Assembly: GCA_910589335.1 (NCBI GenBank)
Contig: CAJUTW010000037.1
Location: 1 to 16,637 of the forward strand
DNA: 16,637 nucleotides
Direction: 5' to 3'
Source of the DNA: an uncultured Bacilli bacterium
GTDB lineage: Bacteria; Bacillota_I; Bacilli_A; RF39; UBA660
In this document: positions 7,157 to 13,611 of the stretch, in pieces
Layout: each line of letters begins with the position of its first letter
Numbering within the stretch: the first letter of the stretch is position 1
Translations under genes and position numbers: made by a program
The notes under the pieces: generated by a model
What the model was told of the DNA's origin: nothing
The model's input: the letters and a program-made list of their open reading frames with translations, nothing else
The model's database searches: none

Positions 7157-8657
7157 TTTATTACTTAATAGTCTAAAAATAGAAATTTTAAGATTAACAA
7201 ATATTTTTCTGTTTAACTTAAAAAAACTACCAATTTTAAATGATCTTTTTACTAATGATATTTATTCAAGCAAAATAATAAAGAAAATATGTCAGTTCTT
7301 AATAATTATCTTTATTATTTTTAAAGAACTATTTTATAAATTTATTTATTTTTTTACTGTTTTATATTTATCAAAGCTTTTATTACCATCTAATTTTATC
7401 AATTATTTTTATCATTTAATAATATTACTAACAATATTAGGAATTTTTATTAATAATAAATTATCGACTATTTCTAAAAATAAACAATTAAACATTTTAA
7501 TATTTAATTTTGATGCTACAAAATATTTAAAAACTAATATAATTTATAATAGTTTTAAAAATCTTATAATAAATAGTATTTTATTATTAATTATAGGTTA
7601 TACATATAAAACATCAATAATAGTTACTTTATCTTTAAGTGTCTTAATGATTTTTAGTCGTTTTATAGGTGAAATTTTAAATATTTCATTCTATAAAAAA
7701 TTTAAAACTACTTTTCAAACTAATAAAATATTATATTTTATTTCTCTAATAATATTTTTTATCTTAGCAACACTTCCTCTAAAAAATATTTTTATAAGTA
7801 ATAATCTAATAATTATTCTTACAATTATCTCTATAATTGTAGGAATTGTTTATCTAAAATTATTACTTATAAATAAAAAGATTTATAAAAGTCTTTTAAA
7901 AAACAATCAAGAAAAAGAAGTCTTTTTACTAAAAAACCCCGAAAAAACAATAGTAAACAAGAAAGGATTAGATTTATTAAATACACTTTTCTTCAAACGA
8001 AATATAACAGGGAATATTAGAAAAAAAGACAGTTTAATTATAATAATTATCTATTCTATTATAATCTTCCTAATTTATAATAATTTAGAATTTTCACAAC
8101 AAATGAAAGAACTACTAAAAAACAATTTAGCTTGGTTTATTTTAATAATATTTTTTCTAAATAAAGGAGCAATTATTACTAAAAATATGTTTATAAATTG
8201 TGATTCTAGTTTATTAAATTATAATTTTTATAAAGAAAAAGAAGTGATTTTATCCCTTTTTTATAAGCGACTTTTTTCAATTGTTAAAATTAATTTAATA
8301 CCTGCAATAGTTATTTCAATTGGAAATGTTTTATTACTTTTTATTTCAAAAGAAATAAATATTTATGTATATTTTAGTATAGTATTATTTATTTTATCTT
8401 TAAGTATTTTAATTTCTACTCATTATTTAGTCATATATTATCTATTTCAACCATTTAATAAAGAGAGAGAAGTTAAAAATAATAACTATTCATTAATCTT
8501 ATTAATTACTTATATGATTTGTTTTAGTTTAATAAATTTAAAAATAAATACTATTCTTTTATCAATATACTGTATAATCATTACAATTATTTATTTAATA
8601 GTATCATTAATTCTAGTAAAAACTTATGCAAAGAAAACATTTAAGTTATCTAACTAA
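7149..8657 (+). CDS. Large polytopic membrane protein, probable ABC permease partner
   Basis: A 502-aa protein made mostly of hydrophobic Ile/Leu/Phe stretches, with roughly ten to twelve membrane helices and short Lys/Asn-rich loops. A longer hydrophilic loop in the middle (about 240-290, containing EKEVFLLKNPEK) is probably cytoplasmic. I see no named domain. Its identity as the permease of the transporter rests on the 8-bp overlap with the ATPase gene and on its topology. The base composition is extremely AT-rich even for this window (Ile and Leu as ATA/TTA), which is expected for a membrane protein at low GC. It is the last gene of the 4146-8657 run. No clear terminator follows, but a new promoter lies directly downstream. 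Confidence 0.75.
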   Translation: MLNLLLNSLKIEILRLTNIFLFNLKKLPILNDLFTNDIYSSKIIKKICQFLIIIFIIFKELFYKFIYFFTVLYLSKLLLPSNFINYFYHLIILLTILGIFINNKLSTISKNKQLNILIFNFDATKYLKTNIIYNSFKNLIINSILLLIIGYTYKTSIIVTLSLSVLMIFSRFIGEILNISFYKKFKTTFQTNKILYFISLIIFFILATLPLKNIFISNNLIIILTIISIIVGIVYLKLLLINKKIYKSLLKNNQEKEVFLLKNPEKTIVNKKGLDLLNTLFFKRNITGNIRKKDSLIIIIIYSIIIFLIYNNLEFSQQMKELLKNNLAWFILIIFFLNKGAIITKNMFINCDSSLLNYNFYKEKEVILSLFYKRLFSIVKINLIPAIVISIGNVLLLFISKEINIYVYFSIVLFILSLSILISTHYLVIYYLFQPFNKEREVKNNNYSLILLITYMICFSLINLKINTILLSIYCIIITIIYLIVSLILVKTYAKKTFKLSN

Positions 8658-8663
8658 CCAAAT

Positions 8664-8692
8664 TTGACAAAGTATATTTTATAGGTTAAAAT
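8664..8692 (+). promoter_or_regulatory. Sigma-A promoter of the glucosaminidase gene
   Basis: TTGACA (8664-8669), 17-bp spacer, TAAAAT (8687-8692). Transcription would start near 8699, leaving about 30 nt of leader with the ribosome site GAGGTG at 8717-8722. Confidence 0.7.
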
Positions 8693-8729
8693 TATTTAAG
8701 TAATTACACAAATTTTGAGGTGAATTAAT

Positions 8730-9419
8730 TTGAAAAAAACTCAAGGCTTATGTGGTATAACCATGATAGTTGGAATTATAATGATTTCAATAGGAATGGT
8801 AATACAAAATGAGGATTCAATAAACACTTTAGCTGTTAATCAAACAGTTGAAGAATTTAATATAAAAAATATGGCGGCAAGTACTAATATGATTGTTAAA
8901 GAATCAAGTGAAGAAGAAATAAAAAAGACTGATAATATATTTTTAACAGAAGTTGCAATGGAAACTGCACCAGCGTCAGTAATAATTCCTCCACGTGTTG
9001 AGGTATATGAAGGAATGACTTTAGAAGAGTTAGCTATTAAATTAGATAGAAACTTAGGTAAAGATATTGTTGCTGGAAAAGGTGCTTTAATAGCAACAGA
9101 ATGTATCAATAAAGGGGTAGATCCTTATGTAGCAACAGCAATTTTACTTCATGAGACAGGATGTAAATCAAAATGTTCTTCCCTAGCTAGAAGATGTAAT
9201 AATTTTGGTGGTCAAAAAGGATCTCCAAGTTGTAATGGAGGAAGTTATAAAGCATATAATTCTATAGATGAAGGATTGGTTGGCTTTATTGACAATCTTT
9301 ATAGAAATTATTATTCAAAAGGTTTAACAACTATTGATACTATAGGTCCAAGATATGCAGAATCTCCTGCTTGGAGAGGAAAAATAACTTGGTATGTTGG
9401 TCAAATAAGAGCAAATTAG
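8730..9419 (+). CDS. Membrane-anchored glucosaminidase-domain cell wall hydrolase (GH73-like)
   Basis: A 229-aa protein with an N-terminal hydrophobic helix (about 8-25) and no obvious cleavage site, so it is probably anchored with the enzyme domain outside. A linker (30-95) is followed by a GH73-type domain (about 96-225) that hydrolyses the GlcNAc-MurNAc backbone of peptidoglycan. Motifs are ILLHETG with catalytic Glu142, NNFGG (157-161), the YKAYNS strand (173-178), and PRYAESPAW (207-215). Four cysteines cluster around the active site (145, 149, 156, 168). That is unusual for a low-GC Firmicute exported domain and hints at disulfides or a metal site. The start is TTG 8730, preceded by GAGGTG at 7-nt spacing. 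The gene has its own promoter and terminator and lies directly before the OLE-like RNA. Confidence 0.85.
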   Translation: MKKTQGLCGITMIVGIIMISIGMVIQNEDSINTLAVNQTVEEFNIKNMAASTNMIVKESSEEEIKKTDNIFLTEVAMETAPASVIIPPRVEVYEGMTLEELAIKLDRNLGKDIVAGKGALIATECINKGVDPYVATAILLHETGCKSKCSSLARRCNNFGGQKGSPSCNGGSYKAYNSIDEGLVGFIDNLYRNYYSKGLTTIDTIGPRYAESPAWRGKITWYVGQIRAN

Positions 9420-9439
9420 ACTTTATTAGTCTTTTTTTT
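9418..9439 (+). terminator. Short terminator after the glucosaminidase gene
   Basis: AGACT (9418-9422), loop TTATT, AGTCT (9428-9432), then T to 9439. The stem overlaps the stop codon. It is only 5 bp long, so termination may be partial and some read-through into the RNA region is possible. Confidence 0.6.
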
Positions 9440-9470
9440 ATATATTTGAATATGATATATAGAGGGAAAT

Positions 9471-9499
9471 TTGACAAAATCTCAAAAAAATGCTACAAT
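9471..9499 (+). promoter_or_regulatory. Consensus sigma-A promoter of the large noncoding RNA
   Basis: TTGACA (9471-9476), exactly 17 bp, TACAAT (9494-9499), plus an extended -10 TG at 9491-9492. This is one of the strongest promoters in the window. It points at 9506 or so as the 5' end of the RNA, and no ORF with a ribosome site follows for about 760 bp. Confidence 0.9.
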
Positions 9500-9505
9500 T
9501 AACAC

Positions 9506-10132
9506 GTAATTGATGGCACACTATTCTAGTCAATTACTTTATTAAGAAGACGAGCTTAAAAATTCGTTAAAGGGCATATCTGTGAAACCTTTGGTGTCTG
9601 CTTCTTACGCCCAGTTTGGGGTGGATGCTGGAGATGAAGATTTTGGGCGACTCGTAATGGCATACGAATCACGACCCACTGTCTGTGGAGACCTATTCTT
9701 GTAGTAAATCTATACGTTTTATAACTGATGATTTATTACGAAATAGGATAGAACCTGTATTGTGGCGAAAGTTATGTACAGTGTAGCCTGTCTTGAGTGA
9801 AAATATTGGGATAAATGATCTTGCTTAAAATAAGCGGCCACTTAAATTAAGTATTGCATTTTGAAATTGTTTTTGCAAAAAAGAACTATTATTAAAGTGT
9901 TGGAGAGGAAATCTCCTAGAGTGTAATTCATTATAGGATTGCAGTGGGCACTAAGTGGTAATCAAGTCGTATGTTTCGGTAACGACATATTGATTCTTTT
10001 AAAGGGGAACCACAATTTTGGTAACGAAATTGTAAGAATCAGGGAAATCCTACTTGACCTAAGGCTCAAAGTTTACTATAGTGATAGCCAAACCAATTAA
10101 TTTGATATCAAAAGTAGTTTTACTACTTTTTT
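9506..10132 (+). ncRNA. ole: OLE RNA (ornate, large, extremophilic), about 627 nt
   Basis: This 627-nt stretch has no credible coding frame and is visibly richer in G and C than its surroundings. It is bounded by a strong promoter and a terminator. It folds into many local stems: GTAATTGA (9506-9513) with TCAATTAC (9530-9537); TGGG-CG/TCGTA (9644-9656) with TACGA/CG-CCCA (9663-9678); CCTATT and GTAGTAAATC (9692-9710) with GATTTATTAC and AATAGG (9730-9747); CTGTA (9755-9759) with TACAG (9777-9781); GGAGA (9902-9906) with TCTCC (9912-9916); AATCAA-GTCGT (9960-9970) with ACGAC-TTGATT (9982-9995, 3-nt bulge); ACAATTT (10012-10018) with AAATTGT (10027-10033). Identification as OLE rests on size, complexity and the OapA-like gene directly downstream, the known hallmark pair. 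OLE RNA binds OapA at the membrane and supports tolerance to ethanol and cold in Bacillus halodurans. GOLLD and ROOL are alternatives of similar size but do not travel with OapA. Confidence 0.85.
10110..10132 (+). terminator. Terminator of the OLE-like RNA
   Basis: AAAAGTAGT (10110-10118), loop TTT, ACTACTTTT (10122-10130): a 9-bp perfect stem running into a T-tract ending at 10132. It sets the 3' end of the RNA and separates it from the oapA-like gene. Confidence 0.8.
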
Positions 10133-10164
10133 AGTTTAGAATAAAAAAATATATGTCTACAAAT

Positions 10165-10193
10165 TTTACATCTGCAAGAATTTCTTATATAAT
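10165..10193 (+). promoter_or_regulatory. Sigma-A type promoter of the oapA-like gene
   Basis: TTTACA (10165-10170), 17-bp spacer, TATAAT (10188-10193). The OapA-like gene therefore seems able to be transcribed apart from the RNA, with a leader of about 70 nt before AGAGGA at 10263-10268. Confidence 0.65.
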
Positions 10194-10272
10194 ATAAGAA
10201 AACAATATATAAATAACTAAATTTTTTCTTACAAAGTATTTTAAAAATTAAATTAAAAAGAAAGAGGATAAA

Positions 10273-10872
10273 ATGTTTAAAAAAAATAAAAATAATGAAT
10301 TAGAAAATTTAATTGTTCAAACTAAAAAGAAAGAAAAGATAAAAAAAGAATCAGTAGATATTAAATGGATTTTAATTGTTACAATTACTGCCTTTTCAAT
10401 CTCATTTGGATTATCTTTTATTTCTGAAATGACTATTCCAAATCTTTCATTATTCTTAGGTATTTTAGTAACATTACTATTTATATTATTAGGAATTTTA
10501 TTTGATATAGTAGGAGTATCAGTAACAACAGCAGATGAAGCAGTTTTTCACTCTATGAATTCAAGAAAAGTCAAAGGAGCAAACATTGCAGTTAAATTTA
10601 AGAAAAATGCTGATAAAGTATCAAGTTTTTGTTGTGATGTTATAGGAGACATTTGTGGAATTATATCAGGAGCAGCCGCAACAACAATAGCAGCTATTTT
10701 AGTTAAAGATTTTAATTTTAATCCTTTAATTACTTCTCTGACAGTAGCTGCAACAATTGCATCTCTTACAATTGGAGGTAAAGCAATAGGCAAAAGTTTT
10801 GCTATTAATAAAAGTGATATAATTCTTTATGAATTTGCAAAAATAATTTCTATATTTTATAAAGGAAAATAG
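10273..10872 (+). CDS. oapA: OapA-like OLE RNA-associated membrane protein
   Basis: A 199-aa protein with a basic, Lys-rich N-terminus (1-30) and four predicted membrane segments (about 33-52, 59-82, 126-147, 151-171). The segment GVSVTTADEAVFHSM (81-95), then RKVKGA (98-103), KNADKVSSFC (111-120) and DVIGDICGIISGAA (122-135) is the part I recognise from OapA, a DUF21-related protein encoded beside OLE RNA. OapA binds OLE RNA and is needed for its membrane localisation. The strongly basic N-terminus and the basic loop (98-116) are suitable RNA contacts, which is inference. Placement 140 bp after the RNA terminator, on the same strand, matches the known arrangement. It has its own promoter and terminator, and no dxs, ispA or recN is nearby. 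Identification is from memory of the family, not a search. Confidence 0.87.
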   Translation: MFKKNKNNELENLIVQTKKKEKIKKESVDIKWILIVTITAFSISFGLSFISEMTIPNLSLFLGILVTLLFILLGILFDIVGVSVTTADEAVFHSMNSRKVKGANIAVKFKKNADKVSSFCCDVIGDICGIISGAAATTIAAILVKDFNFNPLITSLTVAATIASLTIGGKAIGKSFAINKSDIILYEFAKIISIFYKGK

Positions 10873-10876
10873 TTTT

Positions 10877-10918
10877 AACAAGTAAATTATTAGTTTTTAA
10901 CTTTACTTGTTTTTTTTA
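10877..10918 (+). terminator. Strong terminator after the oapA-like gene
   Basis: AACAAGTAAA (10877-10886) and TTTACTTGTT (10902-10911) form a perfect 10-bp stem with a 15-nt loop, followed by T to 10918. It closes the RNA/oapA cassette. Confidence 0.9.
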
Positions 10919-10934
10919 TATAATTATAGTAAAA

Positions 10935-10940
10935 TATAAT
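10935..10940 (+). promoter_or_regulatory. -10 box for the ABC-F operon
   Basis: TATAAT at 10935-10940, 25 bp before ATG 10960. The -35 position falls in the T-run of the preceding terminator and is not recognisable. Ribosome site GAGGTGAT follows at 10949-10956. Confidence 0.5.
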
Positions 10941-10959
10941 AAGTTTCTGAGGTGATAAA

Positions 10960-12549
10960 ATGATACAAGTTAATAACGTAAGTTTAAAGTTTGGAAAAAG
11001 GACTTTATTTGAAGATGTAAATATAAAATTTACTAATGGAAATTGTTATGGTCTAATAGGCGCTAATGGAAGTGGTAAATCTACATTCCTAAAACTATTA
11101 AGTGGAGAACTTGAAACAACAACTGGTGAAATTATAATAACTAAAGATGAAAGATTATCAATTCTAAAACAAGATCACTATCAATTTGATGATCAACGTG
11201 TCCTAGATGTTGTAATTATGGGAAATTCTAAATTATATTCAATAATGGAAGAAAAAAATAAAATGTATGCTCAAACAGAATTTTCTGATGAAGATGGAAT
11301 GAAATTAGCAAATCTTGAAGCAGAATTTATGGATTTAGATGGCTGGAATGCAGAACCAGACGCAGCACAACTACTTAATAATTTAGGAGTTTCTGAAGAA
11401 TTTCATTATGCTAATATGGGAGAAATACCAGTTAAATTAAGAGTTAAAGTTTTACTAGCTCAAGCTTTATTTGGTAATCCAGATATTTTACTTTTAGATG
11501 AACCAACAAATAGTTTGGATATTGAAGCAATTAAATGGTTAGAAGAGTTTTTAATTAATTTCAATAATACAGTTATAATTGTTTCACATGATAGACATTT
11601 TTTAAATAAAGTATGTACACATATTGCTGATATTGATTATTCTAAAATAAAGCTATATGTAGGAAATTACGATTTTTGGTATGAATCAAGTGAATTATTA
11701 CAAAAACAAATGCGTGATTCAAATAAAAAGAAAGAAGAAAAAATTAAAGAATTACAAGCTTTCATTGCAAGATTCTCTGCTAATGCTTCTAAATCAAAAC
11801 AAGCCACATCTCGTAAAAAAATGCTTGATAAAATAGAATTAGATAAAATTGTTCCATCAAGTAGAAAATATCCATACATTGATTTTAAAATAGAAAAAGC
11901 ATCTGGAAAAGAAATCTTAAAAGTTGAAAATTTAACCAAAATAATCGATGGAAAGAAAATATTAGATAAAATATCATTTACTATATTAAAAGGAGATAAA
12001 ATTTGTTTTTTAGCAACAGATGATATGGTAAAAACAACACTATTTAATATTTTAAGTGGAAAAGAAAATTATGATAGTGGAACTATTGAATGGGGTAAAA
12101 CTATTAATCCAGGGTATTTGCCACAAGACAATAGTGAATATTTTAATACAAATAAAAACATTATGGAATGGATAGGAAATTACTATGATATAAAAGATGA
12201 AACTATTCTTCGAGGATTTTTAGGAAGAATGTTATTTTCTGGAGAAGATGTTTTTAAAAAAGTTAATGTCTTATCAGGAGGAGAAAAAGCTCGTTGTATG
12301 TTATCTAAAATGATGCTTGAAGAACCAAATTTTTTAATTTTAGATGAACCAACAAATCATTTAGATCTAGAAAGTATTACATCATTAAATAAAGGGCTTG
12401 TTAATTTTAAAGGAGAATTACTTTTTACATCACGTGATTATGAATTAAATAGCACAGTAGCAAATAGAGTAATTGAAATTAAAGATGATGGAACAATTAT
12501 TGACAGAAGTATTCCATATGAAGAATATTTAAATAATAAAGAAAAATAA
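10960..12549 (+). CDS. ykpA: ABC-F family ATPase, YkpA/YbiT type, with one degenerate ATP site
   Basis: A 529-aa soluble protein with two nucleotide-binding domains joined by a charged linker (about 245-300, with ARFSANASKSKQATSRKK at 270-287). It aligns by eye over its length with Bacillus YkpA. ABC-F proteins of this kind bind the ribosome E-site and assist translation. Domain 1 has an intact Walker A (GANGSGKST, 34-42), Walker B LLLDEP (177-182) and SHD (209-211). Its signature is replaced by GEIPVKLR (154-161) and DEPTNHLD reads DEPTNSLD. Domain 2 has an intact signature VLSGGEK (437-443) and DEPTNHLD (462-469). Its Walker A is ATDDMVKTT (352-360) and SHD reads SRD (491-493). Walker A1 with signature 2 should work; Walker A2 with signature 1 should not. 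It heads a likely operon with the next two genes (16- and 12-bp gaps). Confidence 0.92.
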   Translation: MIQVNNVSLKFGKRTLFEDVNIKFTNGNCYGLIGANGSGKSTFLKLLSGELETTTGEIIITKDERLSILKQDHYQFDDQRVLDVVIMGNSKLYSIMEEKNKMYAQTEFSDEDGMKLANLEAEFMDLDGWNAEPDAAQLLNNLGVSEEFHYANMGEIPVKLRVKVLLAQALFGNPDILLLDEPTNSLDIEAIKWLEEFLINFNNTVIIVSHDRHFLNKVCTHIADIDYSKIKLYVGNYDFWYESSELLQKQMRDSNKKKEEKIKELQAFIARFSANASKSKQATSRKKMLDKIELDKIVPSSRKYPYIDFKIEKASGKEILKVENLTKIIDGKKILDKISFTILKGDKICFLATDDMVKTTLFNILSGKENYDSGTIEWGKTINPGYLPQDNSEYFNTNKNIMEWIGNYYDIKDETILRGFLGRMLFSGEDVFKKVNVLSGGEKARCMLSKMMLEEPNFLILDEPTNHLDLESITSLNKGLVNFKGELLFTSRDYELNSTVANRVIEIKDDGTIIDRSIPYEEYLNNKEK

Positions 12550-12565
12550 TTTAAGAGGTGAATTT

Positions 12566-13111
12566 ATGCAAAAAAATCAAAAAACAATGGTTTATGTTTT
12601 AATTGGAGCTTTTATTATAATACTAGGTTTTAGTTTCTTTGTAGGAACTGAAGAGACAAATAATAACACAAAAAACAATGGAAAATATGAATTATCAGAA
12701 GAACCTAACAAAATACTTGAAAATGCTCAAAATGAAAGTGAAAAAGTAAAAGAAGAAGAACAAAAAGAATTAACTGAAATAAATATTGATAAATATTTAG
12801 AATATTATCAAGGTAGTGAAAATAAAATAATTTTAATAGCTAGACCTACATGTAGTTATTGCCAAATAGCAGAACCTATTATAAGAAAAATTGCTAAAGA
12901 AAAAGATTTAGAAATAAATTATTTAAATACTGATAATTTTGAAAATGATGATGAAGCAAAATTAGTAAAATCTGATGAATTCTTTAATGAAGGATTTGGA
13001 ACTCCATTATTATTAATTGTAAAAGATAACAAAATTGTTGATAAAATAGATGGTTTAACAGATACAGCTCACTATACTGAATTTTTTAAAACATATGGTT
13101 TTATAAAATAA
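12566..13111 (+). CDS. Membrane-anchored thioredoxin-fold protein with CSYC
   Basis: A 181-aa protein with an N-terminal membrane helix (about 8-26), a Glu/Asn/Lys-rich linker (28-75), then a thioredoxin-fold domain (about 77-181). The active-site motif is PTCSYCQ (Cys96, Cys99) after the strand IILIARP. A probable cis-Pro lies at Pro147 in FGTPLLLIV. With the helix as an uncleaved signal, the domain would face outward and could oxidise, reduce or isomerise disulfides of exported proteins, or reduce a small substrate. The direction of the reaction cannot be told. AGAGGTGA (12553-12560) precedes ATG 12566. It lies 16 bp after the ABC-F gene. The cysteine-rich glucosaminidase domain at 8730-9419 is a possible client, which is only a suggestion. 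Confidence 0.85.
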   Translation: MQKNQKTMVYVLIGAFIIILGFSFFVGTEETNNNTKNNGKYELSEEPNKILENAQNESEKVKEEEQKELTEINIDKYLEYYQGSENKIILIARPTCSYCQIAEPIIRKIAKEKDLEINYLNTDNFENDDEAKLVKSDEFFNEGFGTPLLLIVKDNKIVDKIDGLTDTAHYTEFFKTYGFIK

Positions 13112-13123
13112 TGGAGGAAGAAA

Positions 13124-13570
13124 ATGGGAAGCGTTTATAAAAAAGTATTAAAATTTAAAGAAAAACATCCATTAACAATAGGGTGGAGGTTAAAGAAAAA
13201 TTCAGAGATAGTTGAAAGACACTTAAATCCTGATGAAGAAGTACTTTATGCTTTTATTGCTCAAAAAAATGATAGTCCATTAAATATTTTAAGTAGTGCT
13301 GTAGTAGCTCTAACTAATAAAAGAATTTTAATTGGAAGGTCAAGAGTAGTAATTGGTTATTTTCTAAATTCTATAACTCCAGATATGTTTAATGATTTAA
13401 CTGTTTCAAGTGGAATTATTTGGGGAAAAGTATTTATTGATACTGTAAAAGAATTTGTTGTCTTATCAAATATAAGTAAAGATGCTTTAACAGAAATTGA
13501 AACAGAAATAACAAGTTATATGATGCGCGAAAAACAAAAATATAGTTTAAGAGAAGAAGTAAAAGACTAG
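13124..13570 (+). CDS. PH-domain-like protein (YokE/bPH type)
   Basis: A 148-aa protein with a basic N-terminal helix (1-30) followed by a domain that looks like the bacterial pleckstrin-homology YokE family: an opening helix/strand LNPDEEVLYAFIAQK (34-48), the strand-turn-strand ALTNKRILIGRS (62-73), and a closing helix after FVVLSNISKDALTEIETEI. No membrane segment is clear. Family members are poorly characterised and probably bind protein or membrane surfaces. GGAGGA (13113-13118) precedes ATG 13124, and the stop overlaps a strong terminator, so this is the last gene of the ABC-F operon. Family assignment is by eye. Confidence 0.75.
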   Translation: MGSVYKKVLKFKEKHPLTIGWRLKKNSEIVERHLNPDEEVLYAFIAQKNDSPLNILSSAVVALTNKRILIGRSRVVIGYFLNSITPDMFNDLTVSSGIIWGKVFIDTVKEFVVLSNISKDALTEIETEITSYMMREKQKYSLREEVKD

Positions 13571-13588
13571 TTTTTAGTCTTTTGTTTT
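13561..13588 (+). terminator. Terminator of the ABC-F operon, overlapping the last codons
   Basis: AAAAGACTA (13561-13569) and TAGTCTTTT (13575-13583) form a perfect 9-bp stem with loop GTTTT, followed by a T-rich tail broken by one G. The stop codon (13568-13570) lies in the stem. Confidence 0.85.
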
Positions 13589-13596
13589 GTTATAAT
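13588..13596 (+). promoter_or_regulatory. Extended -10 promoter directly after the terminator
   Basis: TGT-TATAAT with TATAAT at 13591-13596. Transcription would start near 13603, only about 9 nt before the ATG at 13612, leaving a very short leader. No -35 is recognisable because that stretch is the terminator hairpin. Confidence 0.5.
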
Positions 13597-13611
13597 TTAG
13601 ATGGTGATATT

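Noticed and set aside
9506..10132. The large RNA could be a GOLLD or ROOL RNA, both of similar size
   Set aside because: Those RNAs are linked with phage or tRNA-rich regions and not with an OapA-type gene. The downstream protein makes OLE the better call, though no model could be run.
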